DNA from: an uncultured Erysipelotrichaceae bacterium
GTDB taxonomy: Bacteria > Bacillota_I > Bacilli_A > RFN20 > CAG-826
Length of the DNA: 64,000 nt
NCBI GenBank assembly: GCA_902798595.1
Contig: CADBXE010000002.1
Coordinates: 175,531 to 239,530, forward strand
Reading direction: 5' to 3'
Shown: piece after piece, positions 8,817 through 18,307 of the stretch
Numbering within the stretch: the stretch's first letter is position 1
Layout of the letters: each line of letters begins with the position of its first letter
Program-made: the position numbers and the translations under genes
The notes under the pieces: generated by a model
The model's database searches: none
Seen by the model: the letters and a program-made list of their open reading frames with translations, nothing else
What the model was told of the DNA's origin: nothing

Positions 8817-8971
8817 ATTTCTTTTTCTCACGATGGAGAGTAACTTTTTTGCAACGTGGGCAATACTTCTTTAATTCTAAACGATCAGCGTGTTTCTTTT
8901 TATTTTTAATTTTCCTCGCCACATTCTGTGCATTTAAGTGTTAATGAGATTCTATCATCTTTGCTTGCCAT
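8815..8971 (-). pseudogene. rpmG: Ribosomal protein L33 with internal frameshift
   Basis: Zinc-binding L33 split between two frames. ATG 8971, preceded by AAGGAG, opens MASKDDRISLTLKCTECGEEN and then meets TAA. The rest, KNKKKHADRLELKKYCPRC and KKVTLHREKK, follows directly in the +1 frame to a TAA at 8815. Both CxxC zinc pairs are present. Relative to B. subtilis L33 (N-YIST-KNK) 11 bases are missing at the junction, so the protein is out of frame. It ends in a terminator. Too short for most ORF finders. Either a pseudogene with a paralogue elsewhere, an assembly error, or a +1 recoding site at AAT TAA A. Confidence 0.8.
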
Positions 8972-9054
8972 TTGATTTTCTCCTTCAAAGTCGCTTAAAT
9001 ATCTTACCACAGGTAAAATATAATGCAAATATATTTTTTACTAATAAACTAGGT

Positions 9055-9060
9055 TATAAT
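9055..9060 (+). promoter_or_regulatory. -10 box of ispG, leaderless arrangement
   Basis: TATAAT ends 8 bases before the ispG ATG and no Shine-Dalgarno site is present, so the transcript should begin at or next to the start codon. Confidence 0.5.
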
Positions 9061-9068
9061 AGCAGCAT

Positions 9069-10118
9069 ATGAAACGAACAGAAACCAAACAAGTTAAAAT
9101 TGGTCGTCTTACAATAGGCGGACAAAATAAAGTTTTAATCCAATCGATGTGCAAGCACAAGACCTCTCATATCGATGAAGTAGTAAAAGAAATCAATGAA
9201 TGCGAAGCATTAGGCGCAGATTTAATGCGCTTATCAGTCTTAGATGAAGAAGACGCTCAAGCATTTAAAGAAATCAAAAAACAAGTGAAGATTCCTCTTA
9301 TCGCAGACATCCACTTCAATCCAGATTTTGCCATAACGGCAATTAAAAATGGAGTGAATAAGATAAGACTTAACCCAGGTAACATTAACGATGAGACAAA
9401 GATTAAGGAAATTGTTGAGCTCGCTAAAAAGAAAAACGTTGCCATTCGAGTGGGTGCTAATTCTGGATCAGTAAACCCAGATGTTGATAAATTTGACATC
9501 CCTTTATCTCATAAATTAGTGTTTTCTGTTAAAAAGCATGTCGAAATATTAGAAAAATACGATTTCCATAACATCGTCATCTCTTTGAAAGCCAGCAATG
9601 TGAAAGAAACAATTGATGCTTATCGAATTGCTAGTGAATTATTCCCGTATCCACTGCACATCGGTCTGACCGAAGCGGGTCCTTTAGATATTTCTCTAAT
9701 AAGAAGCACCGCTGCTTTATCACCTCTTCTTTTAGAAGGTATCGGAGATACAATCAGAATTTCCATTACCGGTAGAGCGCAAGATGAAGTTATCGCTGCA
9801 AAACGCTTATTGCATGACTGTGGTTTATACGATAATTATCCTACATTAGTGTCATGTCCAACATGCGGAAGAACACAAGTTAATGTGCAAGAATTAGGCA
9901 AAAAGGTATTCAAATACTTAGAAGATAACAGTATCAATCTTCATGTTGCTTGCATGGGTTGTGTTGTTAATGGCCCAGGCGAAGCTAAAGGCGCGGATAT
10001 TGGCATTGCGGGTGGCAAAGGCCAATATGTCATCTTTAAGAAAGGTGTCGTCATAAAAAAAGTGTCAGAAGCCGAAGCCTATGACGCTTTAATAGAAGAA
10101 ATTAATAAATTACGCTAG
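9069..10118 (+). CDS. ispG: 4-hydroxy-3-methylbut-2-enyl-diphosphate synthase (MEP pathway)
   Basis: 349 residues. IspG (GcpE) reduces MEcPP to HMBPP, the penultimate step of isoprenoid synthesis by the MEP route, using a 4Fe-4S cluster. The TIM-barrel half carries IQSMC and LIADIHFN; the C-terminal ferredoxin-like half carries the cluster cysteines in CPTCGR (near 265) and CMGCVVNGPGE (near 296). Length is typical of the short bacterial type. The gene stands alone, and its 3' end overlaps the convergent nfo gene by nine bases with no terminator between them. Confidence 0.95.
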   Translation: MKRTETKQVKIGRLTIGGQNKVLIQSMCKHKTSHIDEVVKEINECEALGADLMRLSVLDEEDAQAFKEIKKQVKIPLIADIHFNPDFAITAIKNGVNKIRLNPGNINDETKIKEIVELAKKKNVAIRVGANSGSVNPDVDKFDIPLSHKLVFSVKKHVEILEKYDFHNIVISLKASNVKETIDAYRIASELFPYPLHIGLTEAGPLDISLIRSTAALSPLLLEGIGDTIRISITGRAQDEVIAAKRLLHDCGLYDNYPTLVSCPTCGRTQVNVQELGKKVFKYLEDNSINLHVACMGCVVNGPGEAKGADIGIAGGKGQYVIFKKGVVIKKVSEAEAYDALIEEINKLR

Positions 10119-11000
10119 ATATTTATCTTTCCAGCCTTCAATGAATTTCTCGTCCCTTAACATTCTGATTTCATCAGAGTAAGGGGCTTTTTCATTAATA
10201 TAAGGTGTTTCTAAGATTTTTGGAATGTTTCTTAATAATGGATGATTTGCCATTTTGCACAAAGCTTCGAAACCAATCTCGCCATAGCCGATATTCTCAT
10301 GACGATCCTTATGCGCCCCTCTAATGTTCTTAGAATCATTAAGATGAACCACTAAAAGGCGGTTTAGACCGATGATTTGATCAAACTCGGCTAATAACTC
10401 ATCTGGATTATTAACGTTGTAGCCTGCGTCGTGAACGTGGCATGTATCAAGGCAAACGCCCAAACGGTCAGTGTGCTTGCATGTATCGAGAATTGTTTTA
10501 ACGTCTTCAAAGCATGTTCCAATCTCAGAACCTTTGCCCGCCATAGTTTCTATGGCGATTTTGACATCAGTGCCATCTTGAGAAAGAACAATATCTAAGT
10601 TCTCTGCTAAAGTCTTGATAGCTTCTTCAGCACCCAAACCTAAATGGTTGCCTGGATGTAAAACAATCATCTTAGCACCAAAGGCAGCTGTTCTTCTTAG
10701 TTCATTGATTAATGTCTTATTTGTTAACTCTAACAAGTCAGGACGATTCTTGCTGGCGGGATTGATAATGTAAGGAGCATGAACCACGATATGGTTTTCA
10801 TCAAAGCCTTGCTCTTTGAGCAAAGCGCGTCCTTCTTCAATCTTTAATTCATTTAAAGGTTTACGGTAAGAGTTTTGTGGCGCACCAGTATAAAACATAA
10901 AAGCAGTCGAACCATAACTCAACGCTTCTTTAACGCTACCTAGATAGTAATCAGGGGCGTTCATGCCAACATGGGAACCAATTAATAAGTCTTTAGCCAT
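10110..11000 (-). CDS. nfo: Endonuclease IV (AP endonuclease)
   Basis: 296 residues, TIM-barrel tri-zinc enzyme that cuts abasic sites in base-excision repair. Metal-binding segments visible: VHAPYIINPA, VLHPGNHLG, IAIETMAGKG, CLDTCHVHDAGYN, VVHLNDSKN.RGAHKDRHENIGYG and a C-terminal ILETP. Length matches the B. subtilis family. One base separates it from the upstream cyclophilin gene, so the two share a transcript. Confidence 0.94.
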   Translation of the reverse strand: MAKDLLIGSHVGMNAPDYYLGSVKEALSYGSTAFMFYTGAPQNSYRKPLNELKIEEGRALLKEQGFDENHIVVHAPYIINPASKNRPDLLELTNKTLINELRRTAAFGAKMIVLHPGNHLGLGAEEAIKTLAENLDIVLSQDGTDVKIAIETMAGKGSEIGTCFEDVKTILDTCKHTDRLGVCLDTCHVHDAGYNVNNPDELLAEFDQIIGLNRLLVVHLNDSKNIRGAHKDRHENIGYGEIGFEALCKMANHPLLRNIPKILETPYINEKAPYSDEIRMLRDEKFIEGWKDKYLA

Positions 11001-11001
11001 A

Positions 11002-11478
11002 TTATTTCTCGATTCTAATATCTTTAATTACCACTGTTTCAAGTGGTCTATCGTTTGGGCTTGTTCTCACTGATGCAATAGCATCAACGACTTCGATACC
11101 AGAGATGACACGACCGAAAGCAGCATATTGGCCGTCCAAGAAATCCCCATCCTTATGCATAATGAAGAATTGACTACCAGCGGAGTTAGGATCCATCGCT
11201 CTAGCCATTGAGATAACGCCTCTCTTATGAGAGATAGGGTTATTAACGCCGTTAGCAGCGAACTCACCTTTAATACAATAGCCAGGACCACCTGTGCCAT
11301 TTCCCTTTGGGCAACCGCCTTGAATCATGAAGCCTTTGATGACTCTATGGAATGTTAAACCTTTGTAAAAGCCTTTTTCAGCGAGCTTCACAAAGTTATC
11401 AACGGTTAATGGCGCATGTTCTCTATCCAATTCGACTTCTATAGTGCCAAATTTGTTAATTTCAATGATTACTTTCAT
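11002..11478 (-). CDS. Peptidyl-prolyl cis-trans isomerase, cyclophilin type
   Basis: 158 residues, single cyclophilin domain with no signal peptide, so cytoplasmic. The active-site block [13 protein letters not shown] (near 43-55) and GSQFFIMH (near 101) are present. AAGGAG lies ahead of the ATG. PpiB-like proteins catalyse proline isomerisation in folding. Co-transcribed with nfo. Confidence 0.92.
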   Translation of the reverse strand: MKVIIEINKFGTIEVELDREHAPLTVDNFVKLAEKGFYKGLTFHRVIKGFMIQGGCPKGNGTGGPGYCIKGEFAANGVNNPISHKRGVISMARAMDPNSAGSQFFIMHKDGDFLDGQYAAFGRVISGIEVVDAIASVRTSPNDRPLETVVIKDIRIEK

Positions 11479-11525
11479 TTTTGATAATCTCCTTATATCA
11501 AAGATATATATTTACTAACTATCTA

Positions 11526-12299
11526 CTATAATATTACTTCAGGCATTTCCTCATGATCGACCATTAATACGTTCAAAGTTGGGTCGATTTCTAAGAGGAT
11601 TTTCTTCATCTGTGGCATGAAAATCTTCTCAACTTCATGTGGAACATCTAAGTAATTGAAATGTTCGTTAACGATTGCGCGTCTTACATGATGAGGAGCG
11701 TCACCGGATATGTAAATATCACAGCCTTCGTCTCTAGCGATGAACCAGTCACGTGAACCGCCACCACCGATAATGCTGACTTTCTTAACTGTCGTGTTGC
11801 CTTCCTTGATTAATAAACCATAATCTACGTCTAATCTTGCTTTGGCAAACTTAGCGAATTCATCGATAGGCATAGCTTCTTTGAGTTCACCAACACGCAT
11901 GCAAAAGTCTTTTTCTTCAGGGCAATAAACGTTTTCTAGGCCTAAAGCTTCTGCTAAGGCATCATTCATACCATCTTTGCCGCTATCGAAGTTTGTGTGC
12001 ATGCTATAGACTGGTACACCCAAGGCGTCAATCTCGTTACACAATTGTTCTTTGAGCTTATCCCATTTAAAAACCTTGGCTTTAGTACCGTAGATGAATG
12101 GATGGTGAGTGATAATTAAATCTGGTTTATTTTCCTTTACAAAAGGAAGCACTTGATAATCAAAGTCTAAGCAAAGAAGGATATTATGCACTTCTTCAGG
12201 TAGCTTACCTGTCATAAGACCAACATGGTCATGATAAAACTTCGCGTAGCGTTTAGGGAAACGTTTAGAAAGCTTTAAAAGAAGTTTTCTCGTATTCAT
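11526..12299 (-). CDS. Nif3-like dinuclear metal-centre protein (YqfO family)
   Basis: 257 residues. Nif3 family signatures: HDHVGLMTG near 24, DLIITHHPFIYG near 60, MHTNFDS near 100 and a C-terminal VDHEE. These hold a two-metal site. The biochemical role is debated; Bacilli members usually sit directly after trmK in the rpoD operon, as here. The start overlaps the trmK stop by four bases (ATGA), indicating translational coupling. Confidence 0.9.
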   Translation of the reverse strand: MNTRKLLLKLSKRFPKRYAKFYHDHVGLMTGKLPEEVHNILLCLDFDYQVLPFVKENKPDLIITHHPFIYGTKAKVFKWDKLKEQLCNEIDALGVPVYSMHTNFDSGKDGMNDALAEALGLENVYCPEEKDFCMRVGELKEAMPIDEFAKFAKARLDVDYGLLIKEGNTTVKKVSIIGGGGSRDWFIARDEGCDIYISGDAPHHVRRAIVNEHFNYLDVPHEVEKIFMPQMKKILLEIDPTLNVLMVDHEEMPEVIL

Positions 12300-12958
12300 A
12301 AGTATCTCTCCAATTTATGCTTCTCAGCATTAAGAGTGTCGATTCTCGTTTGCGGTAAATTACCACTAGCGATAATGTTATCAATCTCGCTTATGCGAGT
12401 TTGATATTTCTCTTTAAATGTCGCTGATTTCTCACGTCTTAAGATTGGTCCAAATTCTAAGTCTTCTTCACCAATAATGGCTTGGTCTGCTCTCACGAAC
12501 TTGATGATTTCATAAAATATGTCATCTTCCTTGACAATCTTTTCATCAGCAATGGCAAAGCCCATCATGCAGATTTCTTTTCTTGCTGTTGGAACAGCGT
12601 TGTGTGCATCAATGATAATTGTTTGCACTCTAACAAGCTTTTCTGGATGTGCTTTTAAGATATTGACGATATTTAATCCACCCATACCCGCGATTACAAT
12701 GGTACCAACATCACGTGTGATGTCCTTAATACCATCGCTGAAAAGGGGAGTAATCTTATCGTTAACGTGATATCTGATAAGATTACTTCTTAATCTTTCA
12801 AATGGTCCTTCTTTGTTTTCCACAGCGTAGCCTTTAGTAACAATACCGGATTCAACAAGAGCAATCATGAGTTTACCATGATCACTACCGATATCGGCCA
12901 CCACTGATTTTGGGACCATATCATGAATGATACGCAAGCGTTTGGATAATTTAATCAT
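12296..12958 (-). CDS. trmK: tRNA (adenine-22-N1)-methyltransferase
   Basis: 220 residues, class I SAM-dependent methyltransferase. The SAM site includes VVADIGSDHGKLMIAL near 20 and the IVIAGMGGLNI motif near 86. TrmK makes m1A22 in tRNA in Bacilli and Mollicutes. It begins within the rpoD stop (TAATG) and is coupled at its end to the Nif3-like gene: dnaG-rpoD-trmK-nif3, a conserved Firmicutes order. Confidence 0.93.
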   Translation of the reverse strand: MIKLSKRLRIIHDMVPKSVVADIGSDHGKLMIALVESGIVTKGYAVENKEGPFERLRSNLIRYHVNDKITPLFSDGIKDITRDVGTIVIAGMGGLNIVNILKAHPEKLVRVQTIIIDAHNAVPTARKEICMMGFAIADEKIVKEDDIFYEIIKFVRADQAIIGEEDLEFGPILRREKSATFKEKYQTRISEIDNIIASGNLPQTRIDTLNAEKHKLERYL

Positions 12959-14259
12959 TAAAGTTTTTCCTTATAGTCACCTAAGCGTTTTGAACGTGTT
13001 GGGTGTCTGAGTTTCTTAATGGCTTTGGCTTCGATTTGACGAATTCTTTCACGAGTAACACCGAATTCACGGCCCACTTCTTCAAGAGTTCTTGGTCTAT
13101 TATCGTCTAAGCCATAACGGAGTCTGATGACTCTTTCTTCTCTATCGCTTAAATCCTTGAGGATGGAATAGAGTTCTTCTTTTAAAAGTTGTCTTGTTGT
13201 GAAGTCCACTGGTGATTCGCTTTCCTTATCTTCGATAAAGTCACCTAAGTGGGAATCATCTTCTTCACCGATTGGTGTTTCTAAGGAGACAGGCTCCATG
13301 GCGATACGTTGAATTTCACGAATACGCTTAGCGCTTAATTCACCGTTCATCGCTTCGCTGATTTCTTCAGCGGTTGGTTCACGACCATAATCTTGGATGA
13401 GTTGTCTTTGGATACGTGTCATCTTATTGATGGTTTCAACCATATGGACTGGAATACGAATGGTTCTGGCTTGGTCGGCAATCGCACGTGTAATAGCTTG
13501 ACGAATCCACCATGTCGCATATGTGGAGAATTTATAACCCTTTGTGTAGTCGAATTTGTCAACGGCTTTCATTAAACCGAGGTTACCTTCTTGAATTAAG
13601 TCCAAGAATAACATACCACGACCCACATAGTGTTTGGCGATGTTGACGACTAAACGTAAGTTAGCGTTAATCAATGTTTGTTTAGCTTCTTCATCGCCAT
13701 TTAAAATCTTTTTCGCTAAGATTGGTTCATCTTCCGCTTTTAAAAGATCATATTTGCCAATTTCTTTAAGATACATCTTAACAGAGTCGTTGATACGAAC
13801 TTCACTACCTAAATAGTCAATATCGATATCTTCTTCTGCTTCTTCACCTTCTTCAGCAAAGAAGTCATCATCTGGCTCTTCGTCAAGATTCATCTTGCTT
13901 TCATCAAAGTCTTCAAAGTCTTCATCTTCATCTTCTTCATCAGAGATAACTTCGACACCGTTGTCTTTGAAGAAATTGATTAAGTCAGCAATTGTATCAT
14001 CATCTAAATCGAATTGATTTAAAGCATCATAAATATCACTTTGGTCAATAATACCGGATGATTTAGCTTTCTTTAAGAGACTGTTTTTGATGTCATCTAA
14101 AGAAAGGATTTCACCATCGTCATCATAGATGCTTTTGACTTTCTTTTTCTTGTCGAGTTTTGGAGCGCTTGGTGCGCCTTCGCTCACTTTTGGGCGGCCT
14201 CTCTTTTTTGGCTTATCTTCTAAGACCGCTTCTGTTTGTTCTAATTTTTTTCTACCCAT
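12958..14259 (-). CDS. rpoD: Primary RNA polymerase sigma factor (sigma-70/SigA)
   Basis: 433 residues. Region 1.1 is at about 55-105, an acidic linker ([13 protein letters not shown] and following) at 105-150, regions 1.2-2.4 at about 155-300 ([53 protein letters not shown]), region 3, and region 4.2 with the helix-turn-helix [22 protein letters not shown]. The first 40 residues are basic and contain KKRGRPK, an AT-hook-like core. Preceded by AAAGGGG. Follows dnaG by 35 bases in the macromolecular-synthesis operon. Confidence 0.97.
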   Translation of the reverse strand: MGRKKLEQTEAVLEDKPKKRGRPKVSEGAPSAPKLDKKKKVKSIYDDDGEILSLDDIKNSLLKKAKSSGIIDQSDIYDALNQFDLDDDTIADLINFFKDNGVEVISDEEDEDEDFEDFDESKMNLDEEPDDDFFAEEGEEAEEDIDIDYLGSEVRINDSVKMYLKEIGKYDLLKAEDEPILAKKILNGDEEAKQTLINANLRLVVNIAKHYVGRGMLFLDLIQEGNLGLMKAVDKFDYTKGYKFSTYATWWIRQAITRAIADQARTIRIPVHMVETINKMTRIQRQLIQDYGREPTAEEISEAMNGELSAKRIREIQRIAMEPVSLETPIGEEDDSHLGDFIEDKESESPVDFTTRQLLKEELYSILKDLSDREERVIRLRYGLDDNRPRTLEEVGREFGVTRERIRQIEAKAIKKLRHPTRSKRLGDYKEKL

Positions 14260-14294
14260 AAATCAATGCCCCTTTCATTGGTTTAATTAATAAA

Positions 14295-16082
14295 TTAATG
14301 TTTTTTGCGAAGTCGACGCCTGTTATAGTCGGCGACAATTCGCGCTTGTTCCATCGGATCTTTTCCCTCTAAAGACTGATTGAGTGTATCGGATTCAAAG
14401 ATTTTCTCTTTTTCTGTGTCGATAACTTGTTGTAAGTTATTTAATAACTCTTCATTGCAGATGTCTGGATGATTTCTTTCAAGATAGAGCTCACTTATCT
14501 TGTTAATTAATTCATCCTTTTCTGGCAAGTCACTATTTTCCAGGGAGGAGATTAAGTCCACTGGAACGAAATCCTTTTGCTCTTTCGCATATTCTATGAG
14601 GTAATTTGCGATGATGCGATATGTCTCATCATAGAAACCACCGATTTTTTGCTCGTAGAAGGCCACTGCTTCGCGATTTTGGAGCATTTGGTATAAAAGT
14701 TCACGCTCCGCAAATTCGAGCCTCCTGAGGACTTTTCTTTCAGGATGGTATTCTCTAATCATGTCGCGGAAATCAGTATTCTGTGGTTTCTTTCTCGCAG
14801 TTTTGAGAATGTTCCTAATTGCCTCAGGTGCAAAACCGGTAATGTTTGCAAGTTTGTTAATATAGCTATCTAATTCAATCTGTGAACGGATAGCGAGTAA
14901 GACAGGAATAAATTCCTGGATTAACTGAGTTTTCTGTTCTGTGGTTTGAAGTGGATTGGTGTTTTTGTAGTAATTGAGAATAAAATCCACTCTGGAAATG
15001 AGTTTATTCAAATAAGCGTTAAGTGCCACCGCACCATCCTCATTGAGAATCTCATCTGGGTCCTTGGTGCTATTTTGGTTATCAACGATACGAACAGATA
15101 GACCGTTGTTCACCAAGTTATTAGCGATTTCCATGGTGGCTTTTTGACCAGGAAGATCACCATCAAGACAAAGTCTTATTTCAACATTCAATGATCTAAG
15201 CAGGCGAATGTGTTCTGCGGTTAAGGCAGTGCCCATTGTCGCAACACACGATTCCACGCCAATACGATATAAGGCATAGACATCCATGAAACCTTCTAAA
15301 ACATAGACATAACCAGCGATACGTGCTTTTTCTTTAGCGTTATTGTAGTTATAAAGAATGTTTGATTTATGAAATAAATAGGTTTCAGGAGAATTCACAT
15401 ATTTAGCTTCTGGACCATTGCCTAGTCTTCTAGCAGAATAGCCCACAACTTCTCCGTTCGCGTCCATAATCGGGAAGATAACTCTACCCGCATTACGGTC
15501 GCTGTAAGTGCCACTGTTAGAAGAAGCAATGCCAACATCTTCGATGGTCTTTAAGGAATGGCCTTTTTCTTCGAGGAAGCGGCATGTCGCCTTGCCATCT
15601 TTGAATGCATAACCAAGTCGGAACTTGCTTCTTAAGTCAGCATCAAGGTGACGATTATTAAAATAATCAAGGCCAGCTTTTCCTTCAGGAGAGTTTAAAG
15701 CATATTGATAATAAACTGTTAAATCATGAAGGCATTTAACAAGTGGTACTCTTTTCGGATCAACCACTTTAGTTTCGTGAATATCTTCTAGTCGTGGGTC
15801 GTGATAATCACATATTTCTGCGACTTTCTTGACCGCTTCTCTAAAAGAGAGCTTCTCGTATTTCCTTACAAAACCAATGGCGTTACCGCTTGTGCCACAC
15901 ACAAAGCACTTGAAGATTTGTAGTTCAGGCGAGATGTGCATGGAAGGATTAGTGTCATCATGGAATGGGCATTTGGCGAGGTAATCTTTACCTTTTCTAA
16001 TCACGGGTAAATATGCAGATACCACTTTGACGATATCGGCATGCTTTAACACGTCATTAATTAAACTTTCATCAAACGCCAT
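14295..16082 (-). CDS. dnaG: DNA primase
   Basis: 595 residues. The N-terminal CHC2 zinc finger uses Cys38, His41, Cys59 and Cys62. The TOPRIM catalytic core follows, with VLEGFMDVYAL and CLDGDLPGQKA near 260-315, and then a helicase-interaction domain. DnaG lays RNA primers for replication. A TATAAT box ends eight bases before the ATG with no Shine-Dalgarno site, so the operon transcript may be leaderless. Confidence 0.95.
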   Translation of the reverse strand: MAFDESLINDVLKHADIVKVVSAYLPVIRKGKDYLAKCPFHDDTNPSMHISPELQIFKCFVCGTSGNAIGFVRKYEKLSFREAVKKVAEICDYHDPRLEDIHETKVVDPKRVPLVKCLHDLTVYYQYALNSPEGKAGLDYFNNRHLDADLRSKFRLGYAFKDGKATCRFLEEKGHSLKTIEDVGIASSNSGTYSDRNAGRVIFPIMDANGEVVGYSARRLGNGPEAKYVNSPETYLFHKSNILYNYNNAKEKARIAGYVYVLEGFMDVYALYRIGVESCVATMGTALTAEHIRLLRSLNVEIRLCLDGDLPGQKATMEIANNLVNNGLSVRIVDNQNSTKDPDEILNEDGAVALNAYLNKLISRVDFILNYYKNTNPLQTTEQKTQLIQEFIPVLLAIRSQIELDSYINKLANITGFAPEAIRNILKTARKKPQNTDFRDMIREYHPERKVLRRLEFAERELLYQMLQNREAVAFYEQKIGGFYDETYRIIANYLIEYAKEQKDFVPVDLISSLENSDLPEKDELINKISELYLERNHPDICNEELLNNLQQVIDTEKEKIFESDTLNQSLEGKDPMEQARIVADYNRRRLRKKH

Positions 16083-16090
16083 ATAATAAA

Positions 16091-16096
16091 ATTATA
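16091..16096 (-). promoter_or_regulatory. -10 box of dnaG-rpoD operon, leaderless arrangement
   Basis: TATAAT on the minus strand lies 8 bases before the dnaG start codon; the bases between hold no ribosome-binding site. The -35 is poorly defined. Confidence 0.45.
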
Positions 16097-16129
16097 CTTT
16101 TCCTAACTTTTTACTAATTTTCTACTTGT

Positions 16130-17503
16130 TTAAAAGAAGACTTTTTCTTCCAAATAAGCCTTTAATTCACCAATTGGTAAACGGACTTGCTGCATGGAAT
16201 CGCGTTCACGGATGGTGACCGCACCATCGTTTTCTGTATCAAAGTCGATAGTAATGCAGAAAGGAGTACCAATAGCATCTTGACGACGATAGCGTTTGCC
16301 AATGGAACCGGTATCATCGTAGATGACATTGAAGTACTTCGCTAAAGATTGTTCCACTTCACGAGCCTTTTCTTCGAGCTTTTTGCTTAATGGAAGAATC
16401 GCAGCTTTGTATGGAGCGACGGCTGGAGAAAGGTGCATAACGATACGAGTATCGTTGTCACCAACTTGTTCTTCATCGTATGCATCACATAAGGTCATTA
16501 AAACCAAACGGTCTAAACCGACTGATGGTTCGATGCAGTATGGGATATATTTTTCGTTTGTTTCAGGATCTAAGTAATCTAAAGCTTCACCACTATACTT
16601 TGTATGACGACCTAAATCGTAGTCAGTTCTATCAGCGATACCCCAAATTTCGCCCCAACCAAATGGGAAGAGATATTCGATATCTGTTGTGGCTTTACTA
16701 TAGAAAGCTAATTCTTCTTGTTCGTGGTCTCTATAACGGAGATGGTCTTTTCTGATTCCTAAGGAATCAACAAAGTCTAAGCAGTATTGTTTCCAATAAG
16801 CAAACCACTTTAAGTCATCACCTGGTTTGCAGAAAAATTCCATTTCCATTTGATCGAATTCACGAGTACGGAAAGTCATTTGTCCTGGAGTAATTTCATT
16901 TCTGAATGCACGGCCAACGTTACAAATACCAATAGGTAATTTACGACGCGTTGCTCTCATAACATTCTTAAAGTTAACGAACATACCTTGAGCGGTTTCT
17001 GGTCTTAAATAAACAACTGATTTGCTATCTTCAGTAACACCAATATGTGTTTTAAACATCATGTTAAATTGACGGATGTCTGTGAAGTTTTCACTACCAC
17101 AGTTTGGACATTTAACGTGATTATTTCTAATAAATTCCATCATTTGCTCGTTAGTCATACCATTGACATCGGCATCTGGGAATTCGCTTTCAATCAATTG
17201 ATCGGCTCTAAAACGTTGTTTGCAATGTTTACAGTCGATAAGCGGATCGTTGAATGTGGCAACGTGACCAGTTGCTTCCCAAACCTTTGGGTTCATCATA
17301 ATCGCGGCGTCAATACCAACGTTTGTGGTGCTTTCTTGAACGAACTTTTTCCACCACATTTTACGGATGTTTTGTTTGATTTCACTACCAATTGGGCCGT
17401 AGTCCCAAGTGTTGCTTAAACCACCATAAATCTCTGAACCTTGGAAATAGAAACCAGAGACAATGAAATGGTTACATAGTTTATCGAATTCAAATTTACT
17501 CAT
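16130..17503 (-). CDS. glyS: Glycyl-tRNA synthetase, single-chain dimeric type
   Basis: 457-residue class II synthetase of the alpha2 (eukaryote/mycoplasma-like) type, not the split GlyQ/GlyS. Motif 2 ([41 protein letters not shown]) and motif 3 ([12 protein letters not shown]) are clear; a zinc-binding insertion carries CKHCK and CPNCG. ATG 17503 is chosen for its AAGGGAG site; an ATG eight codons upstream lacks one. No T-box is present upstream, unlike alaS. Confidence 0.94.
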   Translation of the reverse strand: MSKFEFDKLCNHFIVSGFYFQGSEIYGGLSNTWDYGPIGSEIKQNIRKMWWKKFVQESTTNVGIDAAIMMNPKVWEATGHVATFNDPLIDCKHCKQRFRADQLIESEFPDADVNGMTNEQMMEFIRNNHVKCPNCGSENFTDIRQFNMMFKTHIGVTEDSKSVVYLRPETAQGMFVNFKNVMRATRRKLPIGICNVGRAFRNEITPGQMTFRTREFDQMEMEFFCKPGDDLKWFAYWKQYCLDFVDSLGIRKDHLRYRDHEQEELAFYSKATTDIEYLFPFGWGEIWGIADRTDYDLGRHTKYSGEALDYLDPETNEKYIPYCIEPSVGLDRLVLMTLCDAYDEEQVGDNDTRIVMHLSPAVAPYKAAILPLSKKLEEKAREVEQSLAKYFNVIYDDTGSIGKRYRRQDAIGTPFCITIDFDTENDGAVTIRERDSMQQVRLPIGELKAYLEEKVFF

Positions 17504-17536
17504 AATATGCTCCCTTAATAAATGCATGCATGAAGA

Positions 17537-17565
17537 ATGCTATTATTTTCGTGAATTGTTGTCAA
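17537..17565 (-). promoter_or_regulatory. Putative glyS promoter
   Basis: TTGACA, 17-base spacer and TAGCAT on the minus strand, about 34 bases before the glyS start, in the gap after recO. Confidence 0.6.
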
Positions 17566-17594
17566 CCTATTATGAGTGTTATTATGGACTTTTA

Positions 17595-18305
17595 TTATTC
17601 AATAAGCAAGCGAATGTTCTTGAAGCGATAACCAAACGCATCTTCAATATATTGCTGGAACTTGTTAAAAAGAACCATTGCGTCCGTTTTGTTATATTCC
17701 TTTTCTATCAAACTAAAATCAGGGCAATTAACGATGTCTCTTAAGAGAAGCATCTGTGTTTTGTTTAAATCGCGGCTCATATCAGTGTCATAACATTCCT
17801 GGCAAATAAAGCCACCATCTGTAAATGAGAAAGCAACAATGCCATTTCTTTTATCACAAAGCACGCACCTATTCACTTCGAGTTGGAATCCACCTAAGCG
17901 AATGATATGACTCATCAAAAGGAGAAGAGTCATGAGCCAATCGTTTTTATTCTTGAGTGTTTCCACGGCTTTTTCCAAGTATGGAAACATAATGTATTGT
18001 TCCTCGCTTGGAAAGAGATTAAGAATCATCTCATCCATCAGCATAATGGCTCCTAAGTACTTCTCATCCATGTCAATTTTCAAAGAAGAAAAAAGAGGTT
18101 TGGAGTTTTTTAAAATCGGATGTTTAAAATCTCCATCCATTAATTCGATATCTGCAATAGTTAAAACATTGTTTAAAGCAGAGTTCTTGCTTTTTGGGTC
18201 TTTTATACCCCTCGCTAAAAAGGTCATTGTTTCCTCTTCGCTAATTGCAGTCACTATTGCATCTTTTTCTTTGTAAGGGTTAATTGATAGAACAATTATC
18301 TTCAT
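17595..18305 (-). CDS. recO: DNA repair protein RecO
   Basis: 236 residues. N-terminal OB-like domain, then a helical domain with four-cysteine zinc site CVLC...CQEC near 150-175 typical of RecO. RecO loads RecA on SSB-coated DNA with RecR. It follows era by two bases, the conserved ybeY-cdd-era-recO order. Confidence 0.9.
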   Translation of the reverse strand: MKIIVLSINPYKEKDAIVTAISEEETMTFLARGIKDPKSKNSALNNVLTIADIELMDGDFKHPILKNSKPLFSSLKIDMDEKYLGAIMLMDEMILNLFPSEEQYIMFPYLEKAVETLKNKNDWLMTLLLLMSHIIRLGGFQLEVNRCVLCDKRNGIVAFSFTDGGFICQECYDTDMSRDLNKTQMLLLRDIVNCPDFSLIEKEYNKTDAMVLFNKFQQYIEDAFGYRFKNIRLLIE

Positions 18306-18307
18306 TT

